From the NCBI GenBank assembly GCA_030626365.1, contig DAOUPC010000065.1, forward strand, positions 1 through 10,935: a stretch of 10,935 bases of DNA, read 5' to 3'. The notes beneath the pieces were generated by a model. It did no database searches. It saw only the letters and a list, made by a program, of their open reading frames with translations, and was not told the origin of the DNA. The translations under genes were made by a program, and so were the position numbers. Numbering within the stretch: position 1 is the first letter of the stretch; each line of letters starts with the position of its first letter. This DNA comes from Paracoccaceae bacterium. GTDB lineage: Bacteria > Pseudomonadota > Alphaproteobacteria > Rhodobacterales > Rhodobacteraceae. Shown here in pieces: positions 5,941 to 10,935 of this stretch.

Positions 5941-7311
5941 TCATCCGCCCGTAGAAGTTAGCGGGCTTAGCGCCGAGATTTCCTGCATCTTGGCCCGCAC
6001 TGCCCAGTCCGAACCAAAGCCGTATCTTGCCCACCCCAGACTGTCCAGCCTGACGGCGCGTGCTTTGTCATGTTGTCCGCTCAGTTCCAGTGCCTCGACC
6101 TGCAACAGCATCAGCGTTGACAAAAGGGCGGCATTCTCGGCACGGGCGGCAACATCCAGCATGGGACGGATCTGGCGCAGGGCGGCTGCCCCGTCACCAC
6201 GCGAAATGGCATAGGCGGCCATCTGGGTGGTGACATAGGCGCGGTGCAGATCGGTGCCGGGGGTGCGGGAAAGGAAATGCATCGCGCTGGTGTAATGTCT
6301 TTGCGCCAAATCCGGGTCCTGCGACTGAAGCATCCGCCCCAGCATATAGTGGCTAAAGGCGCGCCGGTGATCCTGCCACCCTTGTGTCTGGGCGATTCGT
6401 GCGGCGGTGTTGGCGGCGGCGCGGCGGCTTGAGGGGTCGGCACCGGGGCCAAGCGCGGTTTGCACGGCATCGGTCCAGCCGCGCGGGGTGGGCTGGATCG
6501 TGCGGGCCGGTATCGCCCCCCCCCGCGGGTTCATCCGTGCGAGGATGGACGGAAGGCGCGCGGCGACCTGTTCGCGGTTCATCCCGTTTTGCAGCTCGGG
6601 CGCATAGCTGGCGCGCAGGATCAGCATGTCAAACCCGGTCAGCACGGTATGCACATTGTCGTCGTTAAACACCGAATCGGGCAGGCGGTACAGGTCGTTC
6701 AGCGGGCCGATCGCCTGGGCCAGTTCTTCGTGCAGGCAATCGCGCACCTCTTGCGGGCTGGCGTCATAGGGCAGGAAGATGGCCAGCGTGCTGCGGTTGC
6801 GCAGCAATGACCAGTTGGTTTTGGGCCGGCGGCGTTCACGGCGGAATTCTTCCAGGCTGGTTACATTGGGGACGACAAAACAGGCCGCCTGGGGCAGGGT
6901 GCGGCGGATATCGGCGCGACTGACGGCCTGAATGGTGATGTTGGCCGTCGTTCCCCCGGAAACCTGCGATATATTGATGCCCGCCTCGCGGTTAAGGCGG
7001 CCCAGAAGGCGGCGCAGGTCCGACGACAGGCTGGGTGGGGGGCTGCCGGTGATGCGGACGGTGATCGGGGTTTCAAACCGGGTAAAGACCGGCAATGCGC
7101 GCCCGCTTTCCAGTTGAAAATGCAGGTCCAGAAAATCGGCGGCAATATTGGCGTTGGACTGTATCGGGGCGGCGGGGCGCGGTGTGGCAAAGGATTTCAT
7201 CGGCGGTAGGGTGCTGTCGGAAATCTGCGCACGGGTGGGTGTGTCGTCGCGCGGCGCGTCGCCACAGCCGGCCAGGCCCAGTGCCAGTATGAACAGGGCA
7301 GGACGGATCAT
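5941..7311 (-). CDS. DUF2927-domain lipoprotein with helical C-terminal region
   Basis: A 456-residue envelope protein. The signal peptide MIRPALFILALGLAGC ends in the lipobox L13-A14-G15-C16, so Cys16 should be lipidated. Gly17-Asp18 follows. A low-complexity Pro/Ala linker spans about 20-55. The DUF2927 region (about 55-240) includes CLHEELAQAIGPLNDL (192-207) and DSVFNDDNVHTVLTGFDMLIL (212-232, approximate), the family signature as I recall it; C143 and C192 could form a disulfide. Residues 290-430 are a helical repeat region resembling TPR units, which suggests protein binding. Function unknown; HEELAQ recalls a metal-binding helix but a complete metalloprotease site is not evident. The start ATG overlaps the GNAT stop as TAATG. 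The coding strand has a run of nine G at 6516-6524. Confidence 0.83.
   Translation of the reverse strand: MIRPALFILALGLAGCGDAPRDDTPTRAQISDSTLPPMKSFATPRPAAPIQSNANIAADFLDLHFQLESGRALPVFTRFETPITVRITGSPPPSLSSDLRRLLGRLNREAGINISQVSGGTTANITIQAVSRADIRRTLPQAACFVVPNVTSLEEFRRERRRPKTNWSLLRNRSTLAIFLPYDASPQEVRDCLHEELAQAIGPLNDLYRLPDSVFNDDNVHTVLTGFDMLILRASYAPELQNGMNREQVAARLPSILARMNPRGGAIPARTIQPTPRGWTDAVQTALGPGADPSSRRAAANTAARIAQTQGWQDHRRAFSHYMLGRMLQSQDPDLAQRHYTSAMHFLSRTPGTDLHRAYVTTQMAAYAISRGDGAAALRQIRPMLDVAARAENAALLSTLMLLQVEALELSGQHDKARAVRLDSLGWARYGFGSDWAVRAKMQEISALSPLTSTGG
6516..6524 (-). repeat. G9 homopolymer inside the DUF2927 gene
   Basis: Nine consecutive C on the plus strand give nine G in the coding strand, across the Arg-Gly-Gly-Ala codons (about 263-266). 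Such a run is prone to slippage during replication or sequencing. In this window the frame is intact. Confidence 0.85.
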
Positions 7312-7763
7312 TAGCGATTATACCTGATAAACGGGGTTTGGACCGCGATGCGGTCATAAAGCTGCCGGGCCGTGGTGTTGAAATCCTGGGTCAGCCAGTA
7401 AACTGCCGGCGTGCCATTGTCGTCGGCGGCCTTATAGACGGCCTCGATCAGGGCGCGGCCAACCCCGGTGCCACGGGTTTCAGGTCGGGCAAAGAGGTCT
7501 TGCTGGTAACAGACGTTTTCGATTTTCCAGGCGTGGCGGTGGAACAGGTAATGGGTCAGGCCAACCAGTTGCCCGTCAACCTCGGCCACCAGGGCGTGAA
7601 ATTCGTGGTCATCACCGCTTAGCAACCGGGCAAAGGTGCTGTCATAAACATCATCCGGAACCGAGGTTTCATAATAGGTCAGGTAATCGCCCCACATTTC
7701 GGCCCATTGGGGCCGGTCATCGGGGCGCAGCGCGCGGATATGGATGGTGGGTTTTATTGACAT
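7311..7763 (-). CDS. GNAT-family N-acetyltransferase
   Basis: A 150-residue protein from ATG 7763 (MSIKPTIHIRALRP). An earlier in-frame start at 7820 would add 19 residues of unlikely sequence and is not preferred. The GNAT fold is complete: beta-1 IRALRPDD, a beta-4/motif A block at about 86-110 with the acetyl-CoA pyrophosphate loop R97-G-T-G-V-G-R103, and a C-terminal motif B with NTTARQLYDRI (129-139) typical of the family. It transfers acetyl from acetyl-CoA to a primary amine; the acceptor could be a small molecule or a protein. The stop overlaps the DUF2927 start as TAATG, implying translational coupling, so it probably heads the minus-strand group. It lies after the MoxR terminator and therefore needs its own promoter, which I cannot assign with confidence. 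Confidence 0.88.
   Translation of the reverse strand: MSIKPTIHIRALRPDDRPQWAEMWGDYLTYYETSVPDDVYDSTFARLLSGDDHEFHALVAEVDGQLVGLTHYLFHRHAWKIENVCYQQDLFARPETRGTGVGRALIEAVYKAADDNGTPAVYWLTQDFNTTARQLYDRIAVQTPFIRYNR
7317..7322 (-). promoter_or_regulatory. Isolated consensus TATAAT before the DUF2927 start
   Basis: A perfect TATAAT lies on the minus strand five bases before the DUF2927 ATG (7311), inside the last GNAT codons. No TTGACA-like box lies 16-18 bases upstream, so promoter function is doubtful. If active it would give a leaderless or nearly leaderless message. Confidence 0.2.
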
Positions 7764-7879
7764 GAGTTCCACGGTGGCAGACGGGGACGGTCCGCTCAAG
7801 CTAAAATCGGTTCGGGGCATTTTTGGGGTGAAAATCGGGCAGGAATGTGGCCAAGGTGCAATTTACCCCTGTGTTTTAA
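7764..7879 (-). other. Intergenic region likely holding the GNAT-operon promoter
   Basis: This 116-base non-coding stretch lies between the MoxR terminator and the GNAT start. Because the terminator precedes it, transcription of the GNAT-led group should begin here. I see A/T-rich patches (for example around 7819-7837 and 7868-7880) but no convincing -35/-10 pair. GGAACTC just before the ATG provides a weak ribosome binding site. A minor GGAC-G-GTCC inverted repeat lies at 7784-7792. Confidence 0.35.
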
Positions 7880-7908
7880 CAAAAAGGGCGGCCCGCAGGG
7901 AACCGCCC
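7880..7908 (-). terminator. Intrinsic terminator of the MoxR gene
   Basis: Read on the minus strand, GGGCGG (7908-7903) pairs with CCGCCC (7891-7886), with an inner CCC/GGG helix, a TGC loop and a two-base bulge, followed directly by TTTTTG (7885-7880). It lies 27 bases after the MoxR stop. On the plus strand no T-tract follows, so it acts on minus-strand transcripts. Confidence 0.85.
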
Positions 7909-7934
7909 ATGCCACATTGTGATCTTTATTCTGC

Positions 7935-8774
7935 CTAACGCTGGCCACGTGCCATGAACGCAAGACGTTCAAACAGATGCACATCCTGTTCGTTCTTGAG
8001 CAGCGCACCATGCAGTTTCGGCAGGGCATTGGCCCCATCGCGTTTCAGGTCCTCGGCGGTCAGATCTTCGGCCAGCAACAGTTTCAGCCAGTCCAGAACT
8101 TCGGATGTGGATGGCTTTTTCTTCAACCCGGCGGTTTCACGCAGTTCATAGAACTGGGTCAGCGCGGTGGTCAAAAGGGTTTCCTTGATGTCGGGATGAT
8201 GCACATCGACGATCTTGCGCATCGTTGCCTCGTCCGGAAAGCGGATATAGTGAAAGAAACAGCGGCGCAGGAACGCATCCGGCAGTTCCTTTTCGTTGTT
8301 CGAGGTGATGATGATCACCGGCCGGTGGCGGGCGACGACGGTTTCGCCGGTCTCGTAGACAAAGAACTCCATCTTATCCAGCTCTTGCAGCAGGTCATTG
8401 GGAAATTCGATGTCGGCCTTGTCGATCTCGTCGATCAGCAGAACCACCTTTTCGCCGGCCTCGAATGCCTGCCACAGCTTGCCCTTTTTGATGTAGTTGG
8501 CCACATCATGCACCCGCTCTTCGCCCAGTTGGCTGTCGCGCAGGCGTGATACGGCGTCATATTCATATAGGCCCTGCTGGGCGCGGGTGGTGGATTTGAT
8601 GTTCCACTCGATCATCTTCAGCCCCAGGGCCTTTGCCACCTGGCGTGCCAGTTCGGTTTTGCCTGTGCCCGGTTCGCCTTTGACCAGCAGGGGACGTTCC
8701 AATGTGACGGATGCGTTAACGGCGATGGTCAGATCGTCGGTGGCCACATATTCGCTGGTGCCCTGAAATTTCAT
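7935..8774 (-). CDS. MoxR-family AAA+ ATPase
   Basis: A 279-residue AAA+ ATPase. Walker A is G33-E-P-G-T-G-K39-T40, Walker B is VVLLIDEID (110-118, D115 and E116), sensor 1 is TSNN (157-160), and the arginine finger region is FLRRC (168-172). The domain order and the start MKFQGTSEYV fit stand-alone MoxR ATPases, which couple ATP hydrolysis to chaperone-like maturation of partner proteins, usually with a VWA protein. The CoxE-like VWA gene lies downstream on the same strand, although a terminator and three genes separate the two. The C-terminal region (about 195-275) is the helical lid. AGAAG precedes the ATG as a weak ribosome binding site. It diverges from the dksA-like gene; the shared upstream region holds inverted repeats that could be operators. 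Confidence 0.9.
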   Translation of the reverse strand: MKFQGTSEYVATDDLTIAVNASVTLERPLLVKGEPGTGKTELARQVAKALGLKMIEWNIKSTTRAQQGLYEYDAVSRLRDSQLGEERVHDVANYIKKGKLWQAFEAGEKVVLLIDEIDKADIEFPNDLLQELDKMEFFVYETGETVVARHRPVIIITSNNEKELPDAFLRRCFFHYIRFPDEATMRKIVDVHHPDIKETLLTTALTQFYELRETAGLKKKPSTSEVLDWLKLLLAEDLTAEDLKRDGANALPKLHGALLKNEQDVHLFERLAFMARGQR

Positions 8775-8807
8775 GTTCTTCTAACCTTTTTCTGCATGGA
8801 TCACGCC

Positions 8808-8830
8808 CGCGGCGCGCTGGCCGCGCTTTT
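8808..8830 (+). other. GC-rich hairpin followed by CTTTT in the divergent region
   Basis: CGCGGC (8808-8813) and GCCGCG (8820-8825) form a perfect 6-bp stem around a 6-base loop, followed by CTTTT on the plus strand. It would lie in the 5' leader of the MoxR message, or end plus-strand transcripts entering from antisense to MoxR. Its role is uncertain. Confidence 0.3.
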
Positions 8831-8843
8831 ACCCTACGACAGC

Positions 8844-8863
8844 CACTATTGTGTAGTGACAAT
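8844..8863. promoter_or_regulatory. Two overlapping inverted repeats between moxR and dksA genes
   Basis: CACTA-TTGTG-TAGTG (8844-8858) and ATTGT-GTAGTG-ACAAT (8848-8863) are both perfect 5-bp-arm inverted repeats that overlap. They lie mid-way in the divergent intergenic region, about 60 bases from the earliest dksA-side start and 70 from the moxR start. This is where a regulator of one or both genes could bind. The repeats are read directly; the operator role is inferred, and short arms like these can occur by chance. Confidence 0.35.
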
Positions 8864-8903
8864 ATGAAATGCCTCGGATAAACGCTGCGACAGAGGGGGC
8901 CGC

Positions 8904-8924
8904 ATGTCTGGAGAAGCTATATGA
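8904..8924 (+). other. Possible six-codon leader peptide before dksA
   Basis: ATG 8904 opens the short frame MSGEAI, ending in TGA at 8922-8924 and overlapping the next in-frame ATG (8921) as ATGA. GAGGGGG (8893-8899) lies five to ten bases upstream as a ribosome binding site. It may couple translation to the dksA frame, or be chance. Confidence 0.22.
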
Positions 8925-8944
8925 CGGACGTTGCCGGTCAACCC

Positions 8945-8951
8945 AAGGGAG
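8945..8951 (+). promoter_or_regulatory. Shine-Dalgarno site deciding the dksA start
   Basis: AAGGGAG ends five bases before ATG 8957. It favours that start over the in-frame ATG at 8921, which has its own GGAGAAG site (8910-8916). Both are usable, so two protein forms differing by 12 residues are possible. Confidence 0.5.
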
Positions 8952-8956
8952 CTGAA

Positions 8957-9379
8957 ATGAAGCAGGAAGTTTTTCTGCCGGATGACTACCGCCCGGCCAC
9001 AGATGAACCTTTCATGAATGACAAGCAGCTTGAATATTTCCGGCGCAAGCTGACAAGTTGGAAACAGGAACTGCTGGCAGGCAGCCGCGACATGATCGAG
9101 GCACTGCAGGACGGAACACGCAATATTCCCGATGTGGCCGACCGCGCCAGTGAAGAAACCGACCGGGCGCTGGAATTGCGCACAAGGGATCGCGCCCGCA
9201 AACTGGTCAGCAAGATCGACGCGGCCCTGCGCCGTGTTGACGAGGGCGAGTATGGCTATTGCGATGTCACCGGAGAGCCGATTTCGCTAAAGCGGCTGGA
9301 CGCGCGCCCGATTGCCACGCTTAGCCTTGAGGCACAAGAACGCCACGAGCGGCGCGAAAAAGTACACCGAGACGACTAG
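8957..9379 (+). CDS. dksA: DksA-type RNA polymerase-binding transcription factor with degenerate zinc finger
   Basis: A 140-residue DksA-family protein from ATG 8957 (MKQEVFLPDDYRP), the start I expect from relatives; an upstream in-frame ATG at 8921 would add 12 residues. A long coiled coil (about 25-95) enters the RNA polymerase secondary channel. Its tip keeps D-V-A-D-R-A, matching E. coli DksA D71, D74 and A76, so ppGpp-linked control of rRNA and other promoters is likely. The finger region reads GYCDVTGEPI and later ATLSLEAQE: only the first of the four E. coli cysteines remains, the others being Thr, Ser and Ala. A DksA-like protein with comparable activity is known from Rhodobacter sphaeroides. 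The gene ends in its own terminator. Fold stability presumably does not depend on zinc; this is inference. Confidence 0.9.
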   Translation: MKQEVFLPDDYRPATDEPFMNDKQLEYFRRKLTSWKQELLAGSRDMIEALQDGTRNIPDVADRASEETDRALELRTRDRARKLVSKIDAALRRVDEGEYGYCDVTGEPISLKRLDARPIATLSLEAQERHERREKVHRDD

Positions 9380-9422
9380 GGTCAGGGTTGCCTGAAACTG
9401 TGTTTGACTGCGACAATAGAAC

Positions 9423-9459
9423 AAGCGCCGGGGATGGTTCTCTCTGGCGCTTTTGCTTT
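9423..9459 (+). terminator. Intrinsic terminator of dksA
   Basis: AAGCGCC (9423-9429) pairs perfectly with GGCGCTT (9446-9452). The stem extends through GGGGA/TCTCT with two G-T pairs to a six-base loop, followed by TTGCTTT. It begins 43 bases after the dksA stop. It also argues against the alternative TTG start of the next frame at 9404, which would be translated through it. Confidence 0.78.
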
Positions 9460-9484
9460 ACCAATGGCCCATGGACAGGGTGAT

Positions 9485-10660
9485 ATGAAACTGAGCGGGC
9501 AAAAAATTGTCGTTGTGGGCGGCGGGATTGGCGGGCTGGTGGCGGCGCTGTGCCTGCGCCGGCACGGGGCCGATGTTACGGTTCTGGAACAGTCACAAAC
9601 CATCACCGAGGTAGGGGCCGGGTTACAGATCAGCCCGAATGGCGTGGCCGTGTTGCGCGCGCTTGGGCTTGAGGGGGCGCTGGCGCACGATGCGGTGCGC
9701 GGCGCGGCGGTGGTGCTGCGCGATCATGCCCGGGGGGCACAGGTGCTGCGGCTGGATCTGGCCCGACTGGCCCCGGATCAGGCTTATTACTTTGTTCATC
9801 GCGCGGATCTGGTTGATTTGCTTGGCGATGCGGCACGACAGGCGGGCGTGCAGGTGCGTCTGTTGCAAAAGGTCGGGCGGGTCGAACCCGATTCGGGCGC
9901 TGGCCCGGTTGTTCATCTGAGTAATGGCACAACCATTGGGGCCGATCTGGTGGTTGGGGCGGACGGGCTTCATTCGCGCACAAGGGGCGCGCTGAATGGG
10001 GCGGATACGCCGTTTTTTACCGGGCAGGTGGCCTGGCGCGCGGTGGTGCCCAATGATGTCGGGCTGGAATTCGCGGCGCAGGTGTTCATGGGGCCGGGGC
10101 GACATCTGGTGTGCTATCCGTTGCGCGGTGGCGCGCAGGTCAATCTGGTGGCAGTGCAGGAACGCACCGGCTGGACGGATGAGGGATGGCACCATCGCGA
10201 TGACCCGGCCAACCTTAGGGCTGCCTTTGCCGGGTTCGGCGGGCAGGCTGCGGCGTTGCTGGCGCAGGTGGACGAGGTGGGCCTGTGGGGGCTGTTCCGC
10301 CATCCCGTGGCGGCGAATTGGCATGCTCCGGGGGTGGCCATACTGGGCGACGCGGCGCATCCGACGCTGCCATTCATGGCGCAGGGGGCCAATATGGCCC
10401 TGGAAGATGCCTGGGTTCTGGGCGATTGCCTTGCGCGTTTGGGCCCGGGGCAGGCGGGGCTGGCGGCCTATCAGGCGGCGCGGCGCGACCGGGTTGTGCG
10501 GGTGATAGGCGCGGCCAATGGCAATGCCTGGAAATATCATATGCGCCCCGGTCCGGCGCGGTTTGCCGCACATCTGGCGCTGCGGTTGGGCGGGGCGGTG
10601 GCATCTGAAAGGATGCTTCGTCAGTTCGACTGGATATATGGGTTTGATGTGACGGCCTGA
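9485..10660 (+). CDS. Class A FAD-dependent aromatic monooxygenase (salicylate/3-hydroxybenzoate hydroxylase-like)
   Basis: A 391-residue single-component flavoprotein hydroxylase from ATG 9485 with AGGG four bases upstream. A TTG at 9404 in the same frame is rejected because the dksA terminator lies in between. The FAD-binding Rossmann motif is VVVGGGIGGL (9-18) with E35 ending beta-2. The DG motif VVGADGLHSRTR (156-167) and the GD motif LGDAAHPTLPFMAQGANMALED (287-308, approximate) are the standard class A fingerprints. Such enzymes use NAD(P)H and O2 to hydroxylate aromatic rings. The closest recalled relatives are salicylate and 3-hydroxybenzoate hydroxylases, but UbiH-like or other substrates are not excluded. 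No ring-cleavage gene is nearby, so the substrate cannot be inferred from context. Convergent with the exonuclease gene, 21 bases apart. Confidence 0.9.
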   Translation: MKLSGQKIVVVGGGIGGLVAALCLRRHGADVTVLEQSQTITEVGAGLQISPNGVAVLRALGLEGALAHDAVRGAAVVLRDHARGAQVLRLDLARLAPDQAYYFVHRADLVDLLGDAARQAGVQVRLLQKVGRVEPDSGAGPVVHLSNGTTIGADLVVGADGLHSRTRGALNGADTPFFTGQVAWRAVVPNDVGLEFAAQVFMGPGRHLVCYPLRGGAQVNLVAVQERTGWTDEGWHHRDDPANLRAAFAGFGGQAAALLAQVDEVGLWGLFRHPVAANWHAPGVAILGDAAHPTLPFMAQGANMALEDAWVLGDCLARLGPGQAGLAAYQAARRDRVVRVIGAANGNAWKYHMRPGPARFAAHLALRLGGAVASERMLRQFDWIYGFDVTA

Positions 10661-10681
10661 CCGCCCCCCGAATCCAAGATT

Positions 10682-10935
10682 TCAGATATCAAGGTTTATG
10701 CAGACCGGGACGTGGTCCGAGGGCCTTTCATAGCCGCGTATTTCTGAATCGATATGGACCTCGTCCAGCAGGTCGGCGGCTTGTGGGGTCAGCAGGAAAT
10801 GATCGATACGGATGCCGTCGTTGCGGTTCCAGGCCCCTGCCTGATAGTCCCAGAATGAATAATGGCCGGGGCCGGGCACCCGCGCGCGAAACGCATCGGT
10901 AAAGCCAAGGTTAAGAATCCGGCGATATGCGGCGC
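10682..10935 (-). CDS. xthA: Exonuclease III (partial, C-terminal part)
   Basis: The frame stays open to the right edge, so the gene is cut by the window; 83 residues are visible, ending at TGA 10682-10684. The translation upstream of the apparent GTG at 10879 continues the family sequence (RRILNLGFTDAFRARVPGPG), so that GTG is internal. YSFWDYQAGAWNRNDGIRID and RPSDHVPV are hallmarks of the exonuclease III / AP endonuclease fold: the Asp in RIDH and the His in SDHVP belong to the active site. The enzyme repairs abasic sites and trims 3' ends. The start lies outside the window. Confidence 0.88.
   Translation of the reverse strand, partial: AAYRRILNLGFTDAFRARVPGPGHYSFWDYQAGAWNRNDGIRIDHFLLTPQAADLLDEVHIDSEIRGYERPSDHVPVCINLDI

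Noticed and set aside
9388..9417. Possible promoter TTGCCT-N18-GACAAT for the FAD monooxygenase
   Set aside because: Weak match, and its transcript would begin at the terminator hairpin; not reported as a feature.
9404..9484. TTG start 81 bases earlier for the FAD monooxygenase
   Set aside because: It would cross the dksA terminator hairpin and add residues before the Rossmann start. ATG 9485 has a suitable ribosome binding site.
9623..10573. 316-codon open frame antisense to the FAD monooxygenase
   Set aside because: Same reason: low-complexity Arg/Pro/Gln/His-rich translation opposite a gene with intact FAD motifs.
1..10935. CRISPR, tRNA, rRNA, insertion sequence or prophage signals
   Set aside because: No spaced direct repeats, cloverleaf-like segments, transposase or integrase motifs, or terminal inverted repeats were seen on reading both strands.

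Overview
The window is a compact, GC-rich stretch of chromosome that looks alphaproteobacterial, most likely Rhodobacteraceae (Roseobacter group). This rests on family recall, not a database search. The clues are a DUF6778-like lipoprotein, an RlmI-type methyltransferase followed by an RSP_2614-like PIN protein, a DksA-type protein with most zinc-finger cysteines missing, and a MoxR / DUF2927 / CoxE-type VWA neighbourhood. I see no tRNA, rRNA, CRISPR array, transposase, integrase or phage gene.

Layout. (1) Positions 35-2606, + strand: a DUF6778-like lipoprotein, an RlmI-like 23S rRNA methyltransferase and a PIN-domain protein. The last two overlap as GTGA. The methyltransferase start codon lies in the loop of a perfect 10-bp hairpin. 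(2) Positions 2617-7763, - strand: read in transcription order, a GNAT acetyltransferase, a DUF2927 lipoprotein (TAATG overlap), a 55-residue two-helix membrane protein, a VWA/CoxE-like protein, a cytochrome P450 with an altered I-helix, and an M48 membrane metalloprotease. (3) Positions 7880-8774, - strand: a MoxR-type AAA+ ATPase ending in a strong intrinsic terminator that separates it from the GNAT-led group. (4) Positions 8957-10660, + strand: a DksA-like regulator with its own terminator, then a class A FAD-dependent monooxygenase. (5) Positions 10682-10935, - strand: the C-terminal third or so of exonuclease III, cut by the window edge.

How they may work together. MoxR ATPases and CoxE-type VWA proteins are known to pair in chaperone or cofactor-insertion roles. 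Here they flank a lipoprotein, a tiny membrane protein and an acetyltransferase, and the VWA gene is followed by a P450 and a protease. A MoxR-VWA cell-envelope or maturation module is therefore the best candidate for an under-described system, but its substrate cannot be read from the sequence. The rRNA methyltransferase and the PIN RNase candidate form a second, tightly coupled RNA-directed pair. The remaining genes look like ordinary housekeeping or metabolic genes. No gene-free stretch exceeds about 175 bases.
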